The translations under genes were made by a program, and so were the position numbers. Positions 7,536-15,373 of a stretch of DNA of 23,295 nucleotides are shown here, piece by piece. This DNA is from Mageeibacillus sp. UBA1255 (GTDB taxonomy: Bacteria; Bacillota; Clostridia; UBA1212; UBA1255): positions 1,469 through 24,763 of the forward strand of contig DBVV01000155.1 in assembly GCA_002308795.1 (NCBI GenBank), read 5' to 3'. A model generated the notes under the pieces. That model worked only from the letters and a program-made list of their open reading frames with translations, was not told the DNA's origin and ran no database searches. Position 1 is the first letter of the stretch, and the number at the start of each line of letters is the position of its first letter.

Positions 7536-8594
7536 ATGTTTTTTTGCGCAGATAAAAGAAGTAAAAATAGTGTTATGAGGGCTGTAACGGTGATCGTACT
7601 TATGGTCGCCGCTTTGCTTTTGACCGCGCTCTTTTCAGGATGTTCGCTGAACAATAACAGCGCCGAGCCTGAGATCACACGCGAGCCTTTAATAGTAATA
7701 ACGCCCGCGGGGAGCATTGACCCCACCGAATATATACCGAGAACGCCGAACATCGTAACGGTTCCGCCTACTGCGACCAGAGAACCGGATCCGACTGATG
7801 AGCCTGAAGAGACAGGCGCTGACGTGACTGCGGAAAAAACCGCGAAACCTACGGAAAAACCTACCGAGAAACCGACTGAAAAGCCTACCGAAAAACCTAC
7901 GGAAAAGCCCACTGAAGAGCCGACGGAAGTCCCTACAGAAGTTCCGACCGAAGCACCCACAGCAGAACCCACTAAAAAGCCCGACGAATTTGATCCGTCG
8001 ATCTATTACAGAGAAGAAGACGATCTGCCGTATGCCAGGTATTATATCGAGGTCAACGTAACGGCACAGTTAGTGCGCGTCTATTCTGTTGACGACGAAG
8101 GCAATAAGGACAGCCTTGTAAAAACGATGATCTGTTCGTCCGGCCGCGACGGTAAAACTCCTCTTCGTACGTGGATCGTGCTGGACAATGAAACACAGCA
8201 TGACGAGATCACCGACACTGACTTTCTGTCTCATTATGATTTCGAATGGGTCAAGGGCTGTGCGGTGCAGTACATTACGCGTATGTGGAAGGCCGAATGG
8301 GACGATAACGGTAAGCTCAAAGTTACGACTTCCTCGTATCTGTTCCATTCCACGCCCTTCGATTCGAAAGACAAGAATACGCTCAGGGCCGAAGACTGGA
8401 ACAAGCTCGGCTACGCCGTATCCGACGGCTGCGTAAGACTGTGCGTAAGAGACGCGCACTGGATATATTCACACGTTGCCCCGTACTCCGTCGTTCGCAC
8501 CGTTGAAGGAGAGAAAGACCAGGAGACCTGGAACGCGCTGAAGCTTCCTGATATACCCGAATACGTGAAAAAAGACCCTACAGACGTATATTGA
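7536..8594 (+). CDS. Lipoprotein L,D-transpeptidase (YkuD domain) on a TEKP stalk
   Basis: 352 aa. N-terminal lipoprotein signal: basic region, hydrophobic stretch about 17-33, lipobox LFSGC with Cys36 as the lipidated residue. A spacer and a (T-E-K-P)n stalk (about 105-147) lead to a YkuD L,D-transpeptidase domain (about 168-325). The domain has a conserved His (FHSTP, His271) and SDGCVRLC with the nucleophile Cys299 and Arg301; the usual motif is SHGC(V/I)R, so the His next to Ser is Asp here. These enzymes make 3-3 peptidoglycan crosslinks or attach proteins to the wall. ATG 7536 directly follows the stop of the previous gene; AGGTGAT (7526-7532) serves as SD. Met14 (7575) is a possible later start. 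Enzyme class confident; exact acceptor unknown. Confidence 0.9.
   Translation: MFFCADKRSKNSVMRAVTVIVLMVAALLLTALFSGCSLNNNSAEPEITREPLIVITPAGSIDPTEYIPRTPNIVTVPPTATREPDPTDEPEETGADVTAEKTAKPTEKPTEKPTEKPTEKPTEKPTEEPTEVPTEVPTEAPTAEPTKKPDEFDPSIYYREEDDLPYARYYIEVNVTAQLVRVYSVDDEGNKDSLVKTMICSSGRDGKTPLRTWIVLDNETQHDEITDTDFLSHYDFEWVKGCAVQYITRMWKAEWDDNGKLKVTTSSYLFHSTPFDSKDKNTLRAEDWNKLGYAVSDGCVRLCVRDAHWIYSHVAPYSVVRTVEGEKDQETWNALKLPDIPEYVKKDPTDVY
7851..7976 (+). repeat. TEKP/TEVP stalk-coding repeat
   Basis: Six TEKP units, then TEEP, two TEVP, TEAP, TAEP and TKKP. It encodes an extended spacer that lifts the transpeptidase domain away from the membrane. Codons differ between units. The same design occurs at 4020-4094. 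Confidence 0.85.
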
Positions 8595-8613
8595 GACCCG
8601 AAACATAAATAAT

Positions 8614-8631
8614 TATCACTAAAGTATCACT
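8614..8631 (+). repeat. Helically phased direct repeat TATCACT in the 74-bp gap
   Basis: TATCACT occurs at 8614-8620 and 8625-8631, 11 bp start to start, in the gap before the first GH99-like gene. One-turn spacing is compatible with an activator or repressor site. No clear promoter boxes are visible in the gap, so this is tentative. Confidence 0.25.
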
Positions 8632-8668
8632 ACCGGCCTGAATCGCATGGCAGATCAAGGAGGATATT

Positions 8669-10402
8669 ATGAGCGCAAACAATGAAAAGGAAAACAGGGC
8701 ACGACCTGGTACCGTCAGAGCATGCGACGATCTGGGCAGAGTGCTTCCCACCGCAAAAGAAGCCGGAGTCAGAAAAGACAGGCGCTGCGTAGGATTGTTT
8801 TATTTTCTCTGGTGCGGCGAACACAGCAAAGACCTGAGACCGCTGGACATCGAAAAACTCCTCGAAGCCGATCCGAACGCCGGATACAGGCCCGACGACC
8901 CTGAATGGGGAGCTTATTCAGTAATGCATCACTGGGGAGAACCTCTCTTCGGATACTATACGTCTAAAGACGAGTGGGTAATGCGAAGACACGTGGAAAT
9001 GCTCACGTACGCAGACATCGATTTCATCGTATTCGATACCACTAACGCCGTAACGTACGAGAGCAACGCAAAAATGATGCTGAGGCTTTTATCCGAATAC
9101 AGAGCGGTGGGATTCGATACCCCGAAGGCAATGTTTTACACTAATACTGCCTCAGGAAAGACGGCCCAGAGCCTGTATGACAATATCTACAGCAAGGGCT
9201 ACATGAAAGACTCATGGTTCTGCGTTGACGGGAAGCCGCTTATCATCGCGATCGAAAGCGAATGCTCGCCGGAAGTAAGAGAGTTTTTCACGATCAAAAT
9301 GTCACAGTGGCCTAACGAACCCACAAAAAAAGGCGGCTGGCCCTGGATGGATTTCGAAAGGCCGCAGCGCGTATTTGAAAACCTCAAAGGCGAAGAAGAG
9401 ATAATTAACGTATCGATAGCGCAGCACCCGCAGATCAGGTTCGGAGATTCCGCAATGTACGGAGAAACGACGAACAGGGGCAGATCGTTCCACAACGGTG
9501 CGGAGGATAAAACAGAAGGCGCGTGGAAATACGGATATAACTTCCAGGAGCAGTGGGACAGGGCGCTGGAGACGCTGCCGCCGTACGTATTTGTAACGGG
9601 CTGGAACGAGTGGATCGCAGGACGCTGGGGAGGCACGGAACAGAGACCCCTGTGCTTCGTTGACTGCGTTGACCTTGAATATTCGAGAGACGCGGAGCCG
9701 ATGCGCGGAGGATATTTTGACAACTATTACATGCAGCTCATATCGAACGTAAGGCGCTACAAAGGCACCGATGCGGCACCGGTACAGAGCGAGATAAGCG
9801 CGGACGGCGGCGCGGTGTCAATGCAGCTGGTGGCCGAAAAGGGTCTTCGCTATGACAACTTCCCGAAGGGGTGCTACAGCCGCAACTGCGCAGGTTACGA
9901 TACCGTATACACGGACGATACAGGCAGGAACGCCATTTTAAGCGTCTCTACGGCACATGATAAGGAAAATCTGTACTTCTACGCCAGAACGAAGGATCCG
10001 ATCGAAAAATACGATTACAAATCGGCCTGGATGCAGCTGTTCCTGAACGTTAACAACCTTTCCTCTAACACGTATTCGAAACGGTGGAAAGGATATAACT
10101 ATATTGCCAACGGATATCAGTTCACGAGTACGCGCACGACACTCGAAAAATGCATTGCCGACGGATCAACGTCGCTCGAGGCAGACACGTTCAGGCCCTG
10201 CGGAGTGATAGATTACGAATTCAGGGACAACGAAATGATGATCCGCATTCCAAAGGCATACGTGGGTCTGGGGAAAGACGACGCGTTCGAGATCCAGTTC
10301 AAGTGGATGGACAGCCGCAGCCGTGTAAGAGGCATGGATGATTTTTACACCACCGGAGACGCGGCGCCGATAGGCAGGCTTAATTACGTTTTCCTTGGAT
10401 GA
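8669..10402 (+). CDS. GH99/WbsX-like TIM-barrel protein with C-terminal CBM9/DOMON-like domain, no signal peptide
   Basis: 577 aa, ATG 8669 behind a strong SD (AAGGAGG, 8657-8663). Residues about 20-365 look like a TIM-barrel glycoside hydrolase of the GH71/GH99/WbsX type: FYFLW at 44-48, HHWGEP at 87-92, DFIVFDTTN at 118-126, RGRSFHNG at 270-277 and TGWNEW at 310-315. The last resembles the (S/A)(F/W)NEW segment of GH99 and WbsX proteins, making Glu314 and Glu91 candidate catalytic residues. Residues about 385-577 form a beta-sandwich like CBM9 or DOMON (DD.GRNA, ENLYFYA, WMQLFLNV, KGYNY). The whole length is paralogous to the protein at 15374-17392, which unlike this one has a signal peptide and an anchor, so this copy is probably cytoplasmic. 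Substrate unknown. Confidence 0.8.
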   Translation: MSANNEKENRARPGTVRACDDLGRVLPTAKEAGVRKDRRCVGLFYFLWCGEHSKDLRPLDIEKLLEADPNAGYRPDDPEWGAYSVMHHWGEPLFGYYTSKDEWVMRRHVEMLTYADIDFIVFDTTNAVTYESNAKMMLRLLSEYRAVGFDTPKAMFYTNTASGKTAQSLYDNIYSKGYMKDSWFCVDGKPLIIAIESECSPEVREFFTIKMSQWPNEPTKKGGWPWMDFERPQRVFENLKGEEEIINVSIAQHPQIRFGDSAMYGETTNRGRSFHNGAEDKTEGAWKYGYNFQEQWDRALETLPPYVFVTGWNEWIAGRWGGTEQRPLCFVDCVDLEYSRDAEPMRGGYFDNYYMQLISNVRRYKGTDAAPVQSEISADGGAVSMQLVAEKGLRYDNFPKGCYSRNCAGYDTVYTDDTGRNAILSVSTAHDKENLYFYARTKDPIEKYDYKSAWMQLFLNVNNLSSNTYSKRWKGYNYIANGYQFTSTRTTLEKCIADGSTSLEADTFRPCGVIDYEFRDNEMMIRIPKAYVGLGKDDAFEIQFKWMDSRSRVRGMDDFYTTGDAAPIGRLNYVFLG

Positions 10403-10435
10403 GCAGAAAACTAAAAGACAGAGGTGTGGGAGAGA

Positions 10436-13400
10436 ATGTGGTTTAAAATGAGACGTAAAACGCGCAAAAGCACTGATAAAACAGTTTGCAGATCATTATC
10501 TGCTGCCATCGCGACAATAATGACGATGGCGCTTTTTACCGCGTGCGTCCCGAAGAAACCTGCTCCGGGTCCGTCTGCTCCGCCGTCGAACGGCAGCGAG
10601 ACCGGCGCCTCTGAATATAAACGGATCGGGATCGAGCCGAAAACGGAATGGAAAAGCAGCTGGATATGGGACTCAAAAGACGGCGCAAGAGAAAACACCT
10701 GGATGGTATTCAGGAAAACGGTCAGCATTGACAGCGTGCCGGATTCTCTCGTCGCGGATATCAGCGCAGACTCAAGATACTGGCTGTGGATAAACGGCGT
10801 TAACGTTGTTTACGAGGGCAGTCTTAAGCGCGGACCGGACGGCAGCAGCGGATACTACGACAGCATTGACGTCGCACCGTATCTGAAGCAGGGCGAAAAC
10901 GTTATTGCCGCCGAGGTGTGGTACTGGGGCAAGGACGGAAGCTTCTCGTATATCGACAGCGGCCGCGGCGGATTCCTTTTCGAAGCAGCGGGCAGGGGCA
11001 TTTCAATCCTCAGCGATTCCGGATGGAAGGTCAAGGCCGATCCTGCGTACCTGAACGATACGGGAGACAGGCAGCCCAACTACCGCATAGCAGAATTCAA
11101 CATCATGTACGACGCGAGACTCTCTATGGGCGACTTCACCGAGGCCGGATTCGACGATTCGGATTGGGAGAACGCAACGGAGATATGCGCCGGAGGCAGC
11201 GGTCAGTTCGGAAAACTATACCCCCGGTCAATACCTTTCCTAAAAGTTTACGAGCTTAAGGATTACGAAAACAGTTCAGAATACCAGGGGAAGACAACGA
11301 AATCGACGACGTACGTCACCGTGGACATTCCGTACAACGCTCAGTGCGTGCCGTATCTGTGTATTGAATCAGACCCGGGGAAAACAGTAGAAATAACGAC
11401 CGAAAACACCAACATCGGCTCAGTATCGACCAGATATATTACGACGTCCGGAAGGCAGGAGTTCGAATCGAAGGGCTGGTTCAACGGCGAACACGTTACG
11501 TACAAGATCCCCGAGGGCGTTAAGATAATATCGCTAAAATACCGCGAAAGCGGATATAACACCGAATTTACGGGCAGTTTCGTAAGCAGCGATGAATTTA
11601 TGAACACGCTGTGGCAGAAATCGCTGAGGACCTTGTATGTGACGATGAGGGACAATTTCATGGATTGCCCCGATCGGGAGCGCGCCCAGTGGTGGGGAGA
11701 CGTAACGAACGAGATGGCAATGACGATGTACTCGTTGAGCCCGAGCTCGTACCTCCTGTACCAGAAAGGCGTCTTCAATATGTTGTCATCCTCAAAAGCG
11801 GGCATACTTGAGACCGTTGTCCCGGCCGGAGAAGGCGTATATTTCGAACTCCCGATGCAGCAGCTCGCCGGTATCTGCGGATTCAAGACGTATTACATGT
11901 ACACCGGGGACCGAGAATTCGTGGATATGGTGTACGATGCCGCGCTGAACTACGTAAACCTGTGGATACAGGGCCCTGACGGGCTTGTCGTACACCGCGC
12001 CGGTTCATGGGACTGGATGGACTGGGGAGACCGCGCTGACGTTGTCTGCATCGAAAACGCCTGGTATTATAAAGCACTGGACACGGTCAGATATTTTGCC
12101 GCGATAAAGGGCGACGAAGATACGGAGAAAGAGCTCGCAACGCGTATGGATATGCTCTACGGCGCGTACCAGCTTCTGTGGACTAATAAAGGATTTATGG
12201 GCAGCGTAAAACGTCCTGACGACCGCGCGAACGCACTGGCCGTGCTGAGCGGCCTTGCCGACATCAACAACAGTACGCGATTTGAAACTATAAAGCACGT
12301 GCTGACAACGGTCTACAATTCCAGCCCTTATATGGAGCGCTACGTTTTAGACGCGCTGTGCGAGATGGGCCTCGTCGAAGAGGCGCAGGCGCGCATACGC
12401 ACAAGATATAAGGCGATGGTAGAGGAAGATTATTCGACGCTCTGGGAGTTCTGGGACAAAGGCTCCGGTACGATGAACCACGCATGGAGCGGAGGACCGC
12501 TGCTGACAATGAGCCAGTACATGGCAGGTATTGCCCCCTCCGAGCCCGGATATGCGACCTATACCGTAAAGCCCGAACTCGGAAACCTCAAAAGTATCGA
12601 CTGCGTTGTCCCCACCGTAAAAGGACTGATCACGGTCAATATCTCCGACGGAGACACGTATAAACTTACCCTCGATTCACCTCCCGGAACAAAAGCGATC
12701 GTTAAACTTCCCGCTTCCGGGCAGGGTAAAACGATATACCTGAATGGCGAAAAGATCTTTTATAACGGAGCCGCCTCTTCGGTAGACGCCGGTTTCACCG
12801 GATTCGAAGACGGAAGAGCCTGCTTCCTCGTAGATGCGGGCAGCGAAGGCGGAAAATTTGATTTCGAAATTAAAGACGAACCTGCGGGCGAAAGAGGCGG
12901 AAAGCTTACCGTTTCCGTTATCGCGACGGAGCACGGCTCGCTTACAGTGAACGGGACGGAAATCGAAAAAGGCAGATCACATCAGTTGGAAGTAACAGAA
13001 GGCAGCACCGTCACTATAAGCGCTGAGGCAGATCCCGGATACGAATTCGCGTATTTCACAGGCAGCATAAAGGGTCGCTCCGGTACGCAGACCGTCACTG
13101 CAACGCATAATATGACGGTAGGCGCGGTCTTTACGGAAAAGCGGTCCGACTACAGCATCCTGACCGTATACGTGCCGGAAGGTTCGGATATGAACGTTAA
13201 GGTCAACGGCAGGAAATGCACGTTTGCGGGCGGGAAGGCGATCGCCGTGATCCCCTCCGGATCCACCGTTACCGTTGAGGCGCAGGACGGGCTTCTGGGA
13301 ACGTTCCTTAATTACAGCGGGCCGGTACAGAGCGAAGAGCGAACCGTTTCGTTCACGCTCGACGGTAATTCTGATCTTATGGTCAATGCTAAACTGCTGT

Positions 13401-13891
13401 ACGGCGACAATATCGCGAAGGGTGCTAAGGCGACGTGCTCTGTTTCGCTCGAATCTGGCAGCACGTGGAGCGTATCAAACCTGACCGACGGCGATATTGC
13501 CACCGGATTTACCACGCAGGTACTTGAAGCCGTTGACGGCATACTGAAAAAACCGGTAGTGATCAATATCGATCTCGGCTCCGTGAAAGAATTTTCTTTG
13601 ATGTCGCTCGCTCCGCGCACTGACACCGTGAGCATCAGCGGAGGAAATCCCTGCTTCCCGATGGAATTTACAGTTAAAACGAGCCGCGGAGGGTCCGACT
13701 ACACTGAAGCAGGTTCGTTTACGTGCGAAGGAGATCCGGGCGGCGTTATGCAGTCGTTTGAACTGGGCACGGTAAAAGCCAGATTCGTAAGAATAGAGAT
13801 CACTCGTGTAGGAGATTACGCGGGAGACGAATCGGTGGAACTGCCGTACAGGGCTCAGATCATGGAGATAATGCTCAGAAAAAAGAACTGA
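10436..13891 (+). CDS. Lipoprotein GH78 alpha-L-rhamnosidase with beta repeats and F5/8-type C domain
   Basis: 1151 aa from ATG 10436, chosen because AGAGGTG (10420-10426) lies 9 nt upstream; GTG 10424 and ATG 10448 are alternatives. Lipobox LFTAC, Cys37. Residues about 72-270 form the N-terminal beta-domain (SSWIWD, FRK, YWLWINGV). The (alpha/alpha)6 catalytic domain has DCPDRERAQWWGD at 410-422, where Asp410, Glu415 and Asp422 match the conserved acids of GH78 (general acid = first Asp), and TLWEFW at 668-673 with Glu671 as the expected base, then NHAWSGG. Residues about 823-900 and 905-985 are Listeria-type bacterial beta-repeats (GY.F..F.G, AVF), and about 990-1150 is a discoidin/CBM32-like F5/8 C domain. 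It would release L-rhamnose from pectic rhamnogalacturonan, plant glycosides or bacterial polymers at the cell surface. All catalytic residues are present. Confidence 0.92.
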   Translation: MWFKMRRKTRKSTDKTVCRSLSAAIATIMTMALFTACVPKKPAPGPSAPPSNGSETGASEYKRIGIEPKTEWKSSWIWDSKDGARENTWMVFRKTVSIDSVPDSLVADISADSRYWLWINGVNVVYEGSLKRGPDGSSGYYDSIDVAPYLKQGENVIAAEVWYWGKDGSFSYIDSGRGGFLFEAAGRGISILSDSGWKVKADPAYLNDTGDRQPNYRIAEFNIMYDARLSMGDFTEAGFDDSDWENATEICAGGSGQFGKLYPRSIPFLKVYELKDYENSSEYQGKTTKSTTYVTVDIPYNAQCVPYLCIESDPGKTVEITTENTNIGSVSTRYITTSGRQEFESKGWFNGEHVTYKIPEGVKIISLKYRESGYNTEFTGSFVSSDEFMNTLWQKSLRTLYVTMRDNFMDCPDRERAQWWGDVTNEMAMTMYSLSPSSYLLYQKGVFNMLSSSKAGILETVVPAGEGVYFELPMQQLAGICGFKTYYMYTGDREFVDMVYDAALNYVNLWIQGPDGLVVHRAGSWDWMDWGDRADVVCIENAWYYKALDTVRYFAAIKGDEDTEKELATRMDMLYGAYQLLWTNKGFMGSVKRPDDRANALAVLSGLADINNSTRFETIKHVLTTVYNSSPYMERYVLDALCEMGLVEEAQARIRTRYKAMVEEDYSTLWEFWDKGSGTMNHAWSGGPLLTMSQYMAGIAPSEPGYATYTVKPELGNLKSIDCVVPTVKGLITVNISDGDTYKLTLDSPPGTKAIVKLPASGQGKTIYLNGEKIFYNGAASSVDAGFTGFEDGRACFLVDAGSEGGKFDFEIKDEPAGERGGKLTVSVIATEHGSLTVNGTEIEKGRSHQLEVTEGSTVTISAEADPGYEFAYFTGSIKGRSGTQTVTATHNMTVGAVFTEKRSDYSILTVYVPEGSDMNVKVNGRKCTFAGGKAIAVIPSGSTVTVEAQDGLLGTFLNYSGPVQSEERTVSFTLDGNSDLMVNAKLLYGDNIAKGAKATCSVSLESGSTWSVSNLTDGDIATGFTTQVLEAVDGILKKPVVINIDLGSVKEFSLMSLAPRTDTVSISGGNPCFPMEFTVKTSRGGSDYTEAGSFTCEGDPGGVMQSFELGTVKARFVRIEITRVGDYAGDESVELPYRAQIMEIMLRKKN

Positions 13892-13917
13892 CGAGAAACG
13901 CTGCGGTGTTTTTGCGG

Positions 13918-13926
13918 TGATATTAT
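13918..13926 (+). promoter_or_regulatory. Possible extended-10 promoter before the solute-binding lipoprotein gene
   Basis: TGATATTAT (13918-13926) is an extended-10 element with 5 of 6 matches to TATAAT, 36 bp before ATG 13963 in a 71-bp gap. No convincing -35 box is visible. It may start a unit covering the solute-binding protein and the second GH99-like gene. Confidence 0.35.
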
Positions 13927-13962
13927 TTCGGAGATATTTAGATTTAAAGGGGGATCACGGTC

Positions 13963-15360
13963 ATGCGGAATAGAAACAGGCCGCTTTGCAGGATCGCTGC
14001 GGTCTTATTAACAGCTGCGATATCGTTCACGGCTGTGTGCCTTTGCGGCTGCGAGGGCGGGGACGGTCCCGCGAAGATCCCCGGCGATACGATCGTGCTT
14101 GCGGCGAAAAAAGATCAGAGATCAGCGGCGATGCAGCAGAGGCTCGAGGAATATATCGACGCGTATATAGATGCTTTTACAAAAACGGAGCCCGGAATCA
14201 ATGTAAAGGTCAATTATTATACCGAACTTCCGAAGGAAACGACGGGGATCGACTGCATGCTTCTCGGGGCGGACGATATGCTTCTGTACGCTGCGGGGGG
14301 ATTGACCGACGCGGGACAATACCTTCCGTTTTACGGCATCGCAGAAGATAAAATAGCGGGCGGCGCGGTCAACGCATCTCGAATTGCCGACGGTCAGCCG
14401 ATGAAAATGATACCGGTAAACTACGACCACGCGGTGATAATTGCCGACGAATCCCTGTTCCGTGATGCCGGAGTCGATATTCCGGGAAACGACTGGACCC
14501 TGACCGAATTCGAAGAGATCGCGGCAGATCTGACCGACAGGCGTGACGGAGAAGCATATTCGGGCGTATACATGCCTTATTATATGAATTACGTGTGGCA
14601 GTACTTCTGCAACCTGATCGCGGGGACGTACCTTACTGAAGGCAGGTTCGATTTTTCAAAGGACGGCAGCGTGGGACAGGCCATCGAGCGTATGTATTCC
14701 ATGTACACACACAGCGCGGCGGTAAGCCCGGTATTATCCACCATCAGCCGCACGTGCGCCATGAGCTTCACGTTCGCCTGCGAGCCCTGGAGGAACAATT
14801 ATTCGTACGAAGCAGAGAGAAAAATAAACATAAACCCGGGAAAGCGCACGGATGAGCTGATCGCGAGCGGTGATCTCAGGATAATTCCTCTGCCCGTATC
14901 TGACAGCGGTAAACGCACCGGGATCGCCGATACGGATCACATAAAAGGATTCGCAGTGCCTGCGACGTCATCGAAACAGAACATGGCAGGGAAATTCGCC
15001 GCGTTTTCGCTTACGGAAGAAGGGCAGAAGATACTCGTACCGTGCTTCGAAGGTATTCCCGCGAACCGCGATATGTGGGAAGAAGAATTCTGGCGCACCG
15101 GAGTGTTTGCAGGCGACAATGCACAGCGGGCGCTCGTAGGTGTTGACGACGGCGTACGTGACGATTTTACGGCTGCGATCGCTTCGGACAATGACATTTA
15201 CAACAAAAACGTCCGCATGCGTTCCGTTTTTTCGGCAATAATGGTCCGCGAGCTTTCGAGCGGGAGAGGCCTGGACAATTTCATGAAGAAGCTGGCTTCA
15301 TTCGCGCTGGACGCAAATAAAGTTATTGACGGAAAAACGGCTGTTTACACCAGGGAGTAG
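13963..15360 (+). CDS. ABC transporter sugar-binding lipoprotein (family 1 solute-binding protein), orphan
   Basis: 465 aa, ATG 13963 after the SD AAAGGGGGATC. Lipoprotein signal with lipobox LCGC (Cys30). The rest has the layout of carbohydrate-binding SBP_bac_1 proteins: an N-terminal lobe beginning TIVLAAKK, a segment like 'VNYDHAVIIADESLFRDAGV' (about 147-166) followed by DWTLTEFEEIA, and a late segment AGKFAAFSLTEEGQKIL. Such proteins deliver oligosaccharides to ABC permeases. No permease or ATPase gene lies beside it, so it must use a transporter encoded elsewhere or act as a binding or sensing protein. It sits between the rhamnosidase and the surface GH99-like gene and ends 13 nt before the latter, so a shared transcript and related glycan are likely. 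Confidence 0.85.
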   Translation: MRNRNRPLCRIAAVLLTAAISFTAVCLCGCEGGDGPAKIPGDTIVLAAKKDQRSAAMQQRLEEYIDAYIDAFTKTEPGINVKVNYYTELPKETTGIDCMLLGADDMLLYAAGGLTDAGQYLPFYGIAEDKIAGGAVNASRIADGQPMKMIPVNYDHAVIIADESLFRDAGVDIPGNDWTLTEFEEIAADLTDRRDGEAYSGVYMPYYMNYVWQYFCNLIAGTYLTEGRFDFSKDGSVGQAIERMYSMYTHSAAVSPVLSTISRTCAMSFTFACEPWRNNYSYEAERKININPGKRTDELIASGDLRIIPLPVSDSGKRTGIADTDHIKGFAVPATSSKQNMAGKFAAFSLTEEGQKILVPCFEGIPANRDMWEEEFWRTGVFAGDNAQRALVGVDDGVRDDFTAAIASDNDIYNKNVRMRSVFSAIMVRELSSGRGLDNFMKKLASFALDANKVIDGKTAVYTRE

Positions 15361-15373
15361 GGAGGGACAAGCT

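Noticed and set aside
7532..7972. Minus-strand open frame coding a long Gly-Ser-Val repeat
   Set aside because: It is the antisense reading of the TEKP stalk of the L,D-transpeptidase gene; the repeat keeps the opposite frame open. There is no SD and no recognisable domain. The minus-strand frame at 3968-4324 is the same artefact over the TEQP stalk.
8669..10402. Missed signal peptide upstream of the first GH99-like gene
   Set aside because: The SD at 8657-8663 fixes the start, and the upstream sequence of that frame codes no hydrophobic leader in the 74-bp gap.
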